A stretch of DNA of 64,000 bases from Turnera subulata (taxonomy: Eukaryota > Streptophyta > Magnoliopsida > Malpighiales > Passifloraceae). Both the position numbers and the translations under genes were made by a program. Below, piece after piece: positions 49,042 through 61,093 of this stretch; the first letter of the stretch is position 1; the number at the start of each line of letters is the position of its first letter. The notes under the pieces are model-generated. The model did not search any database. It saw nothing but the letters and a program-made list of their open reading frames with translations, and was not told the origin of the DNA. The DNA lies in assembly GCA_028386065.3 (NCBI GenBank), contig JAKUCV010007354.1, positions 162,049 through 226,048 of the forward strand. Direction: 5' to 3'.

Positions 49042-51819
49042 TCAATTGAAGAAAAGATTTTCCTGCTGTGATATCTCAAATAACTGGCTAGCGTGTGCAA
49101 TTGCTATTTTTTTGCAGTCCTCGAGACCTTTCTCATCATGTGCAGCCAGTTCTGCAACTGATTTCTTTAACCTCCACTCTGGATCTCCATCAACTAGAAA
49201 CTCGGCCAAAGTTGTGCCCCTAAGCACAAAATTTGAAAGCATTGGTCATAAACACAATTAGAAAAGAAACATGGGAATTTAAAACAATATAAGCTTTGAA
49301 GGGCATGGTGCTCTTTCCCAAAAGCTATACTTTCCTCAAATTCAATAGATCAAGAAATAACCAAACATGACAGATATGTGTTTTTAGTTCCAATTAACAA
49401 ACCATTAACATTATGTCCTTGCTCTCAATCAAGATAAATCCGTCCAACCCCATCCAAGACCATTTGAATTATTGGACATGTAATCACGAATACAACTATT
49501 TCTGGAGCCGCTCAACAGATACACAGTCCCATCCAAGGGTTATGTATTAACCAAACATGTCATGCACGAAGTGGTGAAGCAAACAATGGAATCAGATGGA
49601 AATAAATCTTATAGTACTGTTGCAAGTGCGGCACATAAAGAAAGTCAGATTGGCATATAGACTTACCTGGTTCTCTCAAACCTTTTAAATCCTCTATTTG
49701 GACAAGCAGAAGGACCCCCAAGTAATTTTGCAGCATACTTTTCCTCTTTATACAAAGCACAAACAGCCTTCATGCAAAGTTGCTCATCTTCCATGAATCT
49801 CTTGACCATGTCTGCTTCAGACTCCCACCTTTTGGGACCGCTAATTGCACTGTCTTCTGAGCCAGAGGAACTTGAACTGTCTTCGCTATCAATATCAGCA
49901 AGAAATCTTTGCATTATATGCTCAACCCTAGTTTTCTCACCACATTGTTTCAAAACTGCAGTGCCTTGCCTTGATTGATGGAGGACATTTTGACTGTCTT
50001 TACTTCCAGAAGCCCTACCAGATGAGAAGCAATTATCACCAGGGGATCTATCATGAATCAACTCTTGCTGTTTCATCATCTTCCGTTTACAAGGTGGCTC
50101 ATCATCAGAATCGCTTTCACCCCTGTCATTCCTGCCCTCGTTGGTGAATGTAGATCGCTTCCTCTTGTCTATGTCTGATCCCATTGCACCAAGTTCTTGG
50201 CCTGAAGTTGCACCCTCCACAACCAGCTGTGTACTAGTTTCCTTCACTCCCAATATTTCACAAGAACCAGATTCATCATCACTGTCACCAATCTCGACAA
50301 TGTCTTCTGTTACAGGTATTCCAGTACCTAGAAAAGAAAGAAATTGCATAGAAAGTTTAAAAACTACAGATTGGGGAATTTTTTCCTCTAAACAAAAGAC
50401 TATTCCATTTGATGCACGCATTACATAGATTTTCTCTCGGTCCATGCACTTAAAACGCACAATTACCACAAAAACATCATCAACAAACAAAGTACATCAC
50501 AGGCTTGTTTCTACCATGTGAGCAGGCTAATGTTGTTGGTTTAAACCATACTTTTATAATAAGCCATTAATAGCTGACAATAATGAACGATCAACTTAAA
50601 AAGAAAGGACCTCGCTAGCAGGCACTCACTTGTCTAGTGGGCATTCAAAAAGTTAGAACCACCAGAATTAACACAGGAGAGAAACAGTTGCAAGAGCTAG
50701 TTATGAGCACCATACAGACATAATTCTATAACAAGCTGTATTACCTTTGTTCACCTTGATTCACAACCATAATGAGTGACGTGAACAATGCCATTTACAA
50801 GTCTAATACCAAAACGATTATATTGAGTTTAATCATTCTTCAGCTCTTCCATTCACATAGATATTCATTCAGCATTAAAAAAAAAAACAAAACAAAAAAA
50901 CAAAAACAAACAAGAATGCTTCGTCACCTGAAGTGCCTTTGCCCTTATCTCCATCCTCAGTTTCTGTTGATTGGCGATTGGGGAACTGATTAGACTCCAA
51001 ATCACCAGGCCTTTTACTTCCAGCACCTTCACCTTCCACAGAATCACCATCATCACTTCCACCATTATCCCCAAAACCCTCACCAAGAGCTCCCAAGCCC
51101 AAAGCACCCACAGTCTCACCACCAAATTCAACTTTCACATTCTCATTCTCAGTATTCACTTCAGCATTCACATTAGCACCACCATTTCCCGCTTCCTCCC
51201 CATCCACAGTTCCACCTCCACCATCGGGCGAGTGACAATCCGGGCCTCCATTCCCGAAATCAGTCGCTTCCTCGGCCTCAAACGTCACCGTCTCCTCATT
51301 TCTCCTAACCTGCACTTCCTCACCCCACCCGTCAACCTCCCTCTCCAAAAGCAGAACCCTAGCCTCCAGCTCCTCAAACTTGGTCCTCCACCTCTCGGCT
51401 TTACTCTCCGCGGTCCTCTTCTCGTTCTCCACTTCACAAACCCTCTCCTGCAGCTCCACAATCGTATCTTTGTCCCTCTTGATAATCTCCCGAATCTCAT
51501 TTCTCTCGGCCCTACACCTCTCCAGCTCCACTTCCTTCTTCACCAGTTCCGCCCGGAGCGAGAGGATGATCTTCGACCCCGAAGCGATCTCGCGCCACAG
51601 TTTCTCCTCCCGGGACAGTAATACGACCTCGGCTCGGGCGAAATCCGACCCTCGGAAGGCCGACCGGAGAGAAGAGATGATTTCGGGTATGGTTAGAGCC
51701 GATTCCACGGTGTCGCCGTTGTTGGCGGCGGTGACGGTTGTCATGGTGGTGGGATGGGAGAGATCGTTGTGGGATAAGTGGAGTTCTTCTTGAGCACAAG
51801 TAGTGTCGCAAGATGGCAT
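49042..51819 (-). CDS. Unrecognised coiled-coil and acidic low-complexity protein
   Basis: Three exons, 50928-51819, 49667-50327 and 49042-49219, with GT-AG introns that keep frame (phases 1 and 2), give 576 aa. The start at 51819 has a good context (AAAAATGCC) and follows a telo-box directly. Residues about 55-185 form a coiled coil rich in E/R/K (for example ELERCRAERNEIREIIKRD). Residues about 190-300 are rich in G, E and N. The middle has Asp/Ser-rich stretches and a basic cluster (PPCKRKMMKQQ) that could serve nuclear import. The last 110 residues look more ordered (MVKRFMEDEQLCMKAVCALY and WRLKKSVAELAAHDEKGLEDC) and are probably the conserved core. I do not recognise the family, so no function is given. 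Alternative first Met at 51744 is possible. Confidence 0.8.
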
Positions 51820-51820
51820 T

Positions 51821-51830
51821 TTTAGGGTTT
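51821..51830 (-). promoter_or_regulatory. Telo-box directly upstream of the coiled-coil gene start
   Basis: The plus strand reads TTTAGGGTTT (minus AAACCCTAAA) one base before the ATG, so it lies in the 5' leader. Confidence 0.5.
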
Positions 51831-53450
51831 ATAGTCAAATGCAGTGATTGAGGGGAAACTGGAAAGCCAAGGCGTAGTTGATGGACTTTAAACGCAGCAA
51901 GTGTGGGGACGACTGTCAGCTTTATCCATTTGATAAATTATGTCTTAAAATAATTAATCTATTTATGTCTTTACATAATTAATTAATTTCTCATACGGAT
52001 AGAGCAAGCTAATAAATATTTTTACTTGAAAATAGCACTTAAGTAATTATCCAATGTGTCTGGAAAATGGAAATAACTTTTTTTTTTCGAATGGAAAATG
52101 GAAAAATGGAAATTACGTTTGGGCAATCACTTGCGTTGACATATAATGTTAGCGTGATTAGATTCCGTTTGGGCAATTTGGTGGTGGTAGCTTATCCACT
52201 TAAAATTACCTTCTTTTCTTTTTCGAAAATTACCTTTCTATTATCAGAAAGCACTGGAGATGAAAAATTGATGTACCTATTCCTCTTAAACTTATAAATT
52301 GATGTGCATAGTCCTATTAAACTTATATTTCCTGATACGCAAATACTTATATATATAATAACATATTGGGATTGCTCTTGCCTCTTGGGCTTGGAGTGAA
52401 ATGTCACTTTTGTCAAATAAAAAGAACAAAATGATTAATTTATCTTAAGACATCTTGCCCTAGAAAAAGAAAGATATATTTAGAGCCAACAAGAAGGATG
52501 ATGATAACACCATTAATACTTTTTTTTTACTAGAAAGTTATGTTCTAATTTTTTATTAACGAAGTCAACATACGAGACATGTTTGAATTTTTCAATTAAC
52601 AAATCTAAGTAGGGTATATCAACAGTATAAATAATATTATTTTTTTATCTCTTTTTCCTTAAAAATATCAACATTAGTATAAAAAAAATCCTACCAACAA
52701 TTTAATAATTCATTTAATGATAATCGATCAGCCAAATATAAATGTATGACTAACAATAGTACCATAACTTTTATACCTCATGTTTCATTATATATAATGT
52801 TCATTCAAAATCAACAAATTAAATACAACCTTATCTCGACTTCAAATCTCAATAATTGATAAATCAACACCAAAAAGAAAAAAGAAAACGAAATCCGAAA
52901 CCAAAGATCTTGAAAAAGGAATTTGAACGCACATGAGGAGCCCATGACCGCTGCCTGCTGCATTGCATGCCTACATCACACAAGGAACTCAAAGTTGGGC
53001 CCTTTTATTCCCGAACTAAAATTCAAAGATAGTTTAGACCTGGATCGGACCTTTAGTAGGTGGTAGCATTCATATGGTTCTTTCCTGATGGACCAATAAT
53101 TTCCTTGTAGCAAAAAAATTATCGAGGAACAAGTGGTTGTATATGATAGAACCAAAAAACCTTCAATTGTTACATATGCTGATATGCAGTACCTTTTGTC
53201 TTTTTTCCTTTCCTTTTTTTTTTTTTTTGCACGAGGAAATTTGCAGTACCTTTTGTGATGCTATAACTATGCGAGATGATGATTTAAATTAATTATGAAA
53301 TCCATCCTCATGTTGAGTATGATTTTCGTTTTGAATTTGACTAACTTATTTCTTTTATTATAAACTAATCATTTACAAACAGTTCCTATGTGATGTTTTT
53401 ATTTTGGTAAAATGAGAGTATTGTTGTAGACAAACCGAAAGCTAAGAAAG
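51831..53450. other. Intergenic DNA, no gene seen
   Basis: AT-rich sequence with poly-A/T runs; no recognisable coding or structural feature apart from the promoter expected for the coiled-coil gene. Confidence 0.5.
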
Positions 53451-53463
53451 ATGCCATCGTTGT

Positions 53464-53779
53464 CTAGATACAATCCATTAATGGCAAAGTCCTGATCCTA
53501 CAAGGGATAGTATTAGCAAACACTTCCACAGTCTCCCAATTATCAGACTCAATAACAACATTTGAAGGTCTCATCCCTGCAACTAGTACAAGGTCATCGT
53601 TGACAGTCCACAGTTTGACAACAAGGACAGTGCAAGGGGTCAAATGGTGCTGAAAGCACCAAGCCAGGTACCCGTACCACACACATTCCTTGCAACACCA
53701 TCGCACCACAATATGTTCCACAAGAGCTAATTGTTGGATCGCCATTAATCTTAACTACACACGGATTTGTATGTGACAT
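53464..53779 (-). pseudogene. RNase H-like domain fragment
   Basis: Two overlapping minus-strand frames together resemble the RNase H-like (RVT_3-type) domain of plant non-LTR elements: VVKINGDPTISSCG (strand 1, with Asn-Gly-Asp as in typical VNxDG) and, in the other frame, SNVVIESDNWETVEVF (the conserved xExD strand). A frameshift near 53640 separates them. It is probably a remnant of a LINE or of a domesticated RNase H gene. Confidence 0.5.
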
Positions 53780-54866
53780 TAATAAAAAAAATATTTGTGT
53801 CTGACATGGATCAATTAATTCAGAAATATGAATCTAGACGATTAAACCACGGAATTAGAGAATTATGCTGGCAAGTACAACTGCCCGATGCATCAAATTT
53901 CCCCACAAGGCTCTGGGACCTTCCCCTTAGTAATCCGACACTTTCCAATAGTTGGGCCTTCTTCCATTGAGACTCTTCCAAAAATGAATGCAAAACAGCA
54001 TGGTTTGATATCAAATATTCATTAGATATTACTATTTAAGTGAAAAAAATCAAAATTAATTGGCTTTTTGTCGTCTAAAGAAATAATAATTTATTCTACA
54101 AACTAAATTAGTAACAAACTGAATAGAATTCAAATCACCCAAACGGCCAAACCAAAGGGTGTTAAAAAAGAACACTACCAAACCCCACGAAGAATACTGT
54201 CAATACCTATTCAATTTGGTATCCAGCTTCAGGAAAATATAAGATTAAAACAAAAAATTGAGAGCAACATCAATTATCCCACCCTTCACCTGTAAATACG
54301 CAAACATCAAATAAGTAAATAGTGAATTACTTAGTTTCTGAAAGTTCACATCTGAACTCATATACGATCAGTAAGGTCCCTTTGGAAAGAGGAGATTAAT
54401 GCCTTGGCAAAATGGTTTCCATATAAAGTTACAAAAAGAAGAAAATACAGAGGATTCTTTCCTAAAAGGGGAAACTGTCAGTTGAGATGTTAATGATTCC
54501 AGGTAAATGTTTGATGCTGCAAATCAATAGCCATTACAAGAGGTTAACGTACAACAGATCAGTATCTGTTTCCCTCGTAAGCTGGAAAAATCTATATCCA
54601 CACAGATGACAACCTGCAGAAAACTATTCAAAAGTTACAACGAGCAGCCAAGTCCCACCAGACCCACCAACTCAGAGAACATGCTCGAGTATGCATTAAC
54701 CTGTCCAAATCCTTGGAGCATTGCTCTTTTCAGCTTTCATCAATTTTATATGAACCAAAGATCTCATCTGCCAAAAAAGGTGTGGGCCTTCTTCTCCCGT
54801 GAGGACAAGAGTTTTCAACATTTGGATATCTACACCAGCCAATCAATCAGAAGGGAAAGCATCCAT
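53780..54866. other. Intergenic DNA downstream of the CRNKL1-like gene
   Basis: Includes the expected 3' untranslated region of the CRNKL1-like gene. Nothing else was recognised. Confidence 0.5.
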
Positions 54867-57800
54867 CTAATCTTCACCCGATGAAAGCTTCTGCTTTTTC
54901 CATCTGTAAGCAGCTTCGAGGATCTTGAGGTTCGGAGCCTGTGTCTCTTCCGGAAATATGTAATCTATGTATTCCTCATACCTGCAAACAAGTAACATTG
55001 ATTAGCAGTAAGAAAAGAAAGCTTGTGACCGACTGCAAAGAATCAATTATGTGAAAATAGTCCAAATCACAAAGATACTGATAGTACCCTCCAGATTAAG
55101 TGATTCGGACATGCAGAAGGAGGAAATATGTTAATAGCACATGCATATGGATGCATCCCAAGAACTATTAGATGGTTGAAAAGTTTGTGGTGCACAACTT
55201 TCAATTTAAGAGACTGTTCAAGAAGAATCTAGGGAGAGAAATGACATAGAACTCTAAAAAAGGTTGTAAGTGAGTGATACTAGAGTCTAAAAGATCAATT
55301 CATAATGATAGATTTGGAATCAGGCAATGTAAATTTACATTCATGATATGTGTCATCTATATCAACCAGAAGAGAAAAACAAGGGCAACTAAACATCAAT
55401 GATGACAACATACCCGGCTAAACCATCTTCAGAAGAAATCTGCCTCCTCTTTTTGAGTTTCTTTGGAAGCTTGGCCTGGACTATGCTAACATCACCAAGC
55501 TCACCAAACTTGCTTTCCATGTTTAACCATTCTTCCAACAGCATTGCCCGTTCCTCCTTCAGTTCAGGCGCTGAAGTTCTGAAGTAGTTAACAGCTCTCT
55601 CAAAAATCCCTGAGCAAAAATAAAAGTAAGAAACAGAGAATTCAAATAAATATGAATTAAAAACAACAACAATGATTAAAAGATCCTGATAACTCACTTC
55701 TTGCATTCTGAATACACAACTTCCTCTGTTCCTCTGAATCAGCAACCCCAACATCCTTATCCGTGTCAGGTGCCTCAAATTTAGCATAGCTAAGCCAGAC
55801 TTTCAAATGCTTAGTGCGCTCCAAAAGTCTCTCATAAAGCTGCCGAGTTCGGTCATATTCACCTTCTGATATTTCGAAATCAATGTAGGCCTGCAGTAAA
55901 ATCAGAGAAACAAATCAGTAAAAGTTTGAACTACCCAGCCGTCAATTATCAATTGATGTATAGTACACTACAGATTAGATACAGCTTAAAGTAAAATAAG
56001 AAGTACCTTCCACAATAGCTCAGGCATATCCAAGGCCGGCTGAGCGATAGCAAGCTCAAAAATAGCTCTTGCTCTCTCGGTCTCAGCCAAAGATTTCTCC
56101 AGTTCAGCATATTTCGTCCAAGCATAGCAATTTTCTGGTGACCACTCTAAATATTTCTCATATAGCTTTCTGCAGCGATCAATGTTGCCCAGTTGCAGTT
56201 CTATTTCTATATATTTCTTGAAGATCTGTATGTTTACAAAAATAAATGTGAGATCAGATCAGAGTGATCAACAATAAAAAAATATACTACTTCAACAGAT
56301 CAGTAAGAAAGTGAATAGTACCTTATCTTTAGGAGCGTTACCAATGGCATTGCCTAAAATGTGTCTAGCACCCTGGAGATTCAACTGCCGGATTTCAAAT
56401 TGGGCGGCCAGAAGCCATATTTTAGCGAAAGAGAACTTCTTGTGAGGGATTAGTTTTAGGCACTCCCTGGACATATAAAACCAAATTAGAAAGCCATTCA
56501 ATGTTTACTGTTACAAATATGAACACTAGCTGACCATAAAAAAGACATCATCAGGGATATAAAATCAACTACAACAGTACCGAACCTGCTAATAATATCA
56601 AGTACGTATAAGAACTGTCAAAATAGACGAATCTCTTCGAAAAACAGCAAAGCATACCTGTATACATCCCTCGTTCTCTCAGCATCTCCTGCATCAAGTT
56701 CTTCGTAAAGCGCATAATTAATCCTAACGCCACAAAAAAGAAAGAAAACAAGAAATCAAAAATCCATAAGCAAGCAACTAAAGAACACCAAAACAGAATT
56801 CTAACAAAATGCCACTCAAAATCATACCACAAGTATATATAACGCTGCCAATATCGCTTCTCCTCAGCGGGTGGAACATTGGCAATCGCCCGTTCGTAAA
56901 CTTCTCTAATCCTGCTCTTATTCCCCACACTCTCTTCCAGTCTAATGTAGTCGAACCAAGCATCATAGTTTAGAGGGTTCTTCCTAACTTCATCTTCATA
57001 CTGGAATCTCCTCTTTCCCACAATAGCATCCTCAATCCCCTCCTTATCTCCATACTGCTTTTCAAACGCCACAAACTTCTTATACAACTCCTCCGCTCTC
57101 CCTTTAGGGATATGATCCAAGGCAAACTTATAAATACACCGAGCACGCTCGCTCTCCTTACACCTCTCCTCAAACTCCGCAAACGCCACAAACAACTGCT
57201 CCGCCTCCTCGTCGTCGGCCAGCCGCTCCACCGCCCTCTCATACACGCCCCTCGCTCTCTCAACCTCTCCATTCTTCATCTCAAACTTCGCAAACCTAAT
57301 CCACGCGCTCACTTTGGGGTGGCACTCCACGAACCTCTCGAAAATTCCGCGGGCACGTGCCACCTCGTTGTACCTGAGCTCGAACTTGATGTAGCTCAGC
57401 CACCCCTGCTGGTCCGGCTGCCAGCTCATCCACCTCTCGAAGATCTGCCGCGCCCCGGCGACGTTCCCGAGCATCTCCTCCATGTGGATGTACTTGTACC
57501 AGAGCTGGTCCACGCGCGGGAGGAGCGTGACGGCGCGGTCCCACACGTTCCTGGCGTGGTTGATGAACTTGTTCTTCATCTCCACCTCCGCGTACTTCAG
57601 CCACAGGGTGTGGTTCCTGTAATCGACCTCCAGCGCTCGCTCCCACACGGAGCGGGCCCGGTTGAAGTCCTTCTGGGACTCCTCCCACTGGGCGTACTTG
57701 ATCCATACGCTGACGTTCCATCTAACGCGCCGGATTAGGTCTTCGAATTCCTTGCGCTTCCGGAGCCGGTAGTCCGCGAGCTCGGTGGGGTCGGTGATCT

Positions 57801-57984
57801 TCTGCTTCGGAGGCCGGATTTCGGCCTCCTGCCGCTCTCTGGCCTCGCGGAGGATCTGCTCGGCGGTGATTTGGATCGGAGCGGGGGTTTTGTTCTTGAC
57901 TCGGGTCGGGCGGGGCAACTTGACCTCGGTGTCTTTACGGGTCAAGTAGCCCAGTGAAGGATCGGCGTCTTTTGAGGAAGCCAT
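54867..57984 (-). CDS. CRNKL1: Crooked-neck-like pre-mRNA splicing factor (CRNKL1/Clf1/Syf3)
   Basis: Seven exons, 56828-57984, 56658-56723, 56322-56466, 56007-56225, 55698-55890, 55414-55609 and 54867-54981, join in frame to 696 aa, the usual length for the family. The protein is an all-helical scaffold of the NineTeen complex and needed for spliceosome activation, acting in the nucleus. After a basic N-terminus (about 1-65) come tandem HAT repeats, for example [40 protein letters not shown] and [20 protein letters not shown], continuing through exon 6. The C-terminal part carries [10 protein letters not shown], a basic motif, and ends [20 protein letters not shown]. All introns have GT and AG ends. 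The first exon is GC-rich, so long shadow frames appear on the opposite strand (57112-57738). A single-copy housekeeping gene is expected. Confidence 0.95.
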
Positions 57985-58353
57985 GGTCGTCGTCGGCGAC
58001 GGCTTGGGTGGCGTTTCTGTTCTAGAGTGCTCGGGTAGGGAAGATTAGGTTTGATGTTATTTTAGAGAGGGAAATTGGGGCAAGTGTAATTATATTTGAT
58101 TCCTTGTTAGAACGGCGTCGTTGGGTAGAGTTGAGGATTAATTTGAAAATGGGCCTAAACTTATAAATGGACTACGGGGAGTAAGTTGGGCCATCATATG
58201 AAAGGAGAAGGGCTAAACAAACAGCGGTGGGCTAAACTAACGAAAGCTTGACGGCAGCTACTGCAGGAGATAGAGAGAAAGGCAGGTGATGGTGACCGGC
58301 AACTAAACGATGGTGGTGGTGGTGGTACTAGCGGCGTGACGTAGTAGTTGCGG

Positions 58354-58362
58354 CTAGGGTTT
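58354..58362 (-). promoter_or_regulatory. Telo-box-like motif upstream of the CRNKL1-like gene
   Basis: CTAGGGTTT on the plus strand (minus AAACCCTAG), about 370 bp upstream of the start codon at 57984. Confidence 0.35.
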
Positions 58363-58369
58363 GAGAGTA

Positions 58370-58920
58370 TTGAGATAAGAGAAAGTTTTGGCTGATTGAG
58401 TGATAATTTCATACCAGAGAAAATATGGGGTCGGGTAGGGGGTTCAATTTTGACTCGACCAAGTACTAATATTGAATCGGTTAAAATTTATAAAGCTTGT
58501 TTTAGCATGCTTGACTGATCCGGAAGAAAAAAGAGTTGCTGTGTTAAATTTTTAATTAATATTTTATTTAGTCTGTTCTTGCCCTCGGTTTTAATATGGT
58601 TCATTTTATATTTTACAAATTAAAGAAAGAGGCATCCGGCGGTGGCGTAACAAGTCCATATTCAATCAATGGCCCTTCCGTTTAAGTCCAATTTATATGT
58701 GTAATATAGCCAAATATAACATTTTACATAGTTCCTATGAGGTGTGGGGCCAATTAGTGTATATTGTGCTTTTTTTTTTTTTAGAAAAAGTGTATATTGT
58801 GCCTTAATAAAGAGGATTTAAAGCCAGAATGCCAATTAGTGTACATTGTGTCTTAATAGCTATAAAGAGGGTCTAGGGCCTGAATATAACCAGAGGTCTG
58901 AGACTTGGACGCGAGAAGTA
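58370..58920. other. Intergenic DNA, no gene seen
   Basis: AT-rich sequence with a short imperfect direct repeat (the words CCAATTAGTGTA and TATTGTGCCTTAATA recur at 58750-58855). Confidence 0.5.
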
Positions 58921-58928
58921 CAAATTAC

Positions 58929-59399
58929 CAAGGTTATCAAAACCGGACCGGTTCGTCCGGTTAACCCGGTTCAACTGCCTTTTCAGCAAAGCCCCGGTCC
59001 GGTTTACTGGAAAAAACTCCATGTTACACAACCGTTTTGAACCGGCCGGTTTTTACGGTTTTTAACGAATCGGCCGGTTTTTACCTGTTTTTTACCGGTT
59101 GAACCTCTTTTTTTTCATTTAAATGTTTTAAAAATGGTGAGAGTAAGACTTAAACCCTTGGCCTCCTAACAATATTTAAAGTCATTAACCAACTGAACTA
59201 TTACAAATTAATATTTTCTTTACATAAGTTTTAGTATATATTGAGAATGACTTCAATTTTGACCATAAAATTATTATAATGAATATATTTTGACCATTTT
59301 CTTAAAAAATTAATATATTTTAATAAAACGGTTGAACCCCGGTTTTCCTTGAACATCCCCTTCGCCGGTTCAATGGCCGGTCCGGTTTTCAAAACCTTG
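58929..59399. mobile_element. hAT-type MITE, 471 bp, with tRNA-like segment
   Basis: Ends CAAGGTTATCAAAACCGG... and ...CCGGTTTTCAAAACCTTG are inverted repeats of about 23 bp with few mismatches. A perfect 8 bp duplication CAAATTAC lies at 58921-58928 and 59400-59407. Both fit a hAT-derived MITE. Subterminal DNA is rich in CCGGTT words. The interior (59145-59200, minus strand) has A-box- and B-box-like words of a tRNA. Confidence 0.88.
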
Positions 59400-59699
59400 C
59401 AAATTACACTACAAGCTTATCGATATCTTGTGACTAAAAAGAACATGCAACCATTAAATCATAGAAGTCCTATTATTCTTAATTATTTTTCAATCAAGTC
59501 CTATAATTATTTTTTTGATTAAGCAAGCCCTATTAATTTCAACCGTTTATCAAAAAAATCCTATGTGTATTTTCCATCCAATATTGCTGAGTTGGAAGTT
59601 ATCTTATGACGTGGCATTATACACATCATAACATGTCAAAATGTCCATGTCAATAGGACTTAATTGATCGAATCAAAAAGTTATAGGACTCAATTAATA

Positions 59700-60360
59700 T
59701 TAATTTATAAGTTATAGGATTCTTAAAGATCCTAAACGTAAAATCATAAAATTTTTAATTTTTCAAGTTCTAAACCCTAAAATACATAAAATTGCAAATC
59801 CTAGACTCAAAAAACTTAAATTTTACATCTTAAAATACTAAAATTCTAAATTTGAAAATTTTATGCTCAAAATTTCTAAACTTTAAATTTTTAAATCTTA
59901 AATCTTAAATAAATTTTAACTATTAAAAATTTGAAACCTTAAATTTTGAAGCCTTATATCTTAAAATAATAAACCTTAAGGTCTTAACTGTTAGATCATT
60001 TATCGTATAACCCTGAAACTTGAAAACCTAAAACATTAAACTTAAATATTACAACCATGAAATATTAAATTCTAAAATACTAAATCTTAAAACATTAATT
60101 TGTAACACGAATTCCTAACATTAATCCTAAATTCTAAACTTTAAACTTTAAATCTTAAATCCAAATCCAAAAATAAAACTCTGAATTTAGGAATTGGGAA
60201 GGTTTTAGATTTAGGTTTTCAGGTTTAGGATTTTAGTATTTTAGGATGTAAGGTTTAAAATTTAAGATTTTAGTATTTATAATTTTGTTATTTTAAGATT
60301 AATATTTTAGAGTTTAAAATTAAAAATTTTGGAATTTTATTATTTTAAGATTAAAGATCC
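59700..60360. repeat. AT-rich fold-back tract of degenerate CCTAAA / TTTAGG words
   Basis: From about 59720 to 60180 the plus strand is full of degenerate (C)CTAAA and CTTAAA words (starting AAACCCTAAAATAC). From about 60190 to 60350 the complementary TTTAGG and TTTAAG words dominate. It is a large imperfect inverted repeat. Confidence 0.6.
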
Positions 60361-60388
60361 TTAGAAGTCCTATAATTTAAGATTAAAG

Positions 60389-61093
60389 ATGTAATAGCCC
60401 GGGTAAAAAATGAAACGCCCCAACCCGTATTTACCGTACACAGTAAACACGTGCCGGAACTGTGACGACCCAACCAAAACCAGCCTAGTATACAGTGTAT
60501 ATAACAGGAACACGGCCTCAACAGCCCAAAATAAAACAACAATAATCATCATAACCGGCCCAATGGCCCAACAATAGTAAAAACAATGCACAACGGAAGA
60601 CTTAATAACTCACAAAACACTGTATGTGACACTGATGCAAACTATGGATCCGAGCCCTGTCCAAGGGATAACGCCGCAGCCTGTCTGGAATGCACCAATC
60701 CTGTACCATAAATAACTCATCCTACGGGATGAAAGCCCGCAGGTGAGGGGTGAGTCCGAAGTGCTCACCGACGAAGGATAGATGATCAATATGAAACACT
60801 ATAATTACTCAAGTCAAAAACAAGGTAAAACCGCCAAAATAAAACAAATCAAAAGACTCAAATAAAATCCAATTTCCAATTTTATCTTTCCGGGCCCCGT
60901 CACGGATAAGCTAGGGGTCAGACCTGGTTATCAACACATTCCGGGTGCCAGACCAAATCCAGAGAACCCAAGGATCGACATCCCAAAAATACGAATGCAG
61001 GGATAGACATCCCAAAAACAATCACGGGATAGACATCCCAAGCATAGACATGCTTATCACAAGTAACCCAGGTCACGGCCACCACGAAACAAT
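60389..61093 (-). mobile_element. Gypsy LTR fragment related to 5925-8863
   Basis: GAAACGCCCCAACCCGTATTTACCG at 60411 onward matches the LTR end at 5926, and the GAGGGGTGAGTCCGAAGTGC block at about 60745 matches 6222 onward. The fragment starts with TGTAATAGCCCGGGTAAAAA, which resembles the opposite LTR end, and is cut at 61093 by the copia-type LTR. Confidence 0.65.

Noticed and set aside
50971..51621. 216-codon plus-strand frame
   Set aside because: Antisense shadow of exon 1 of the coiled-coil gene; its composition mirrors that exon.
57112..57738. 208-codon plus-strand frame and a minus-strand partner at 57296-57721
   Set aside because: Shadows of the GC-rich first exon of the CRNKL1-like gene; no domain and no splice support.
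59145..59200. A functional tRNA gene
   Set aside because: Only box-like words are present; acceptor and anticodon stems could not be folded, and it lies in a MITE.
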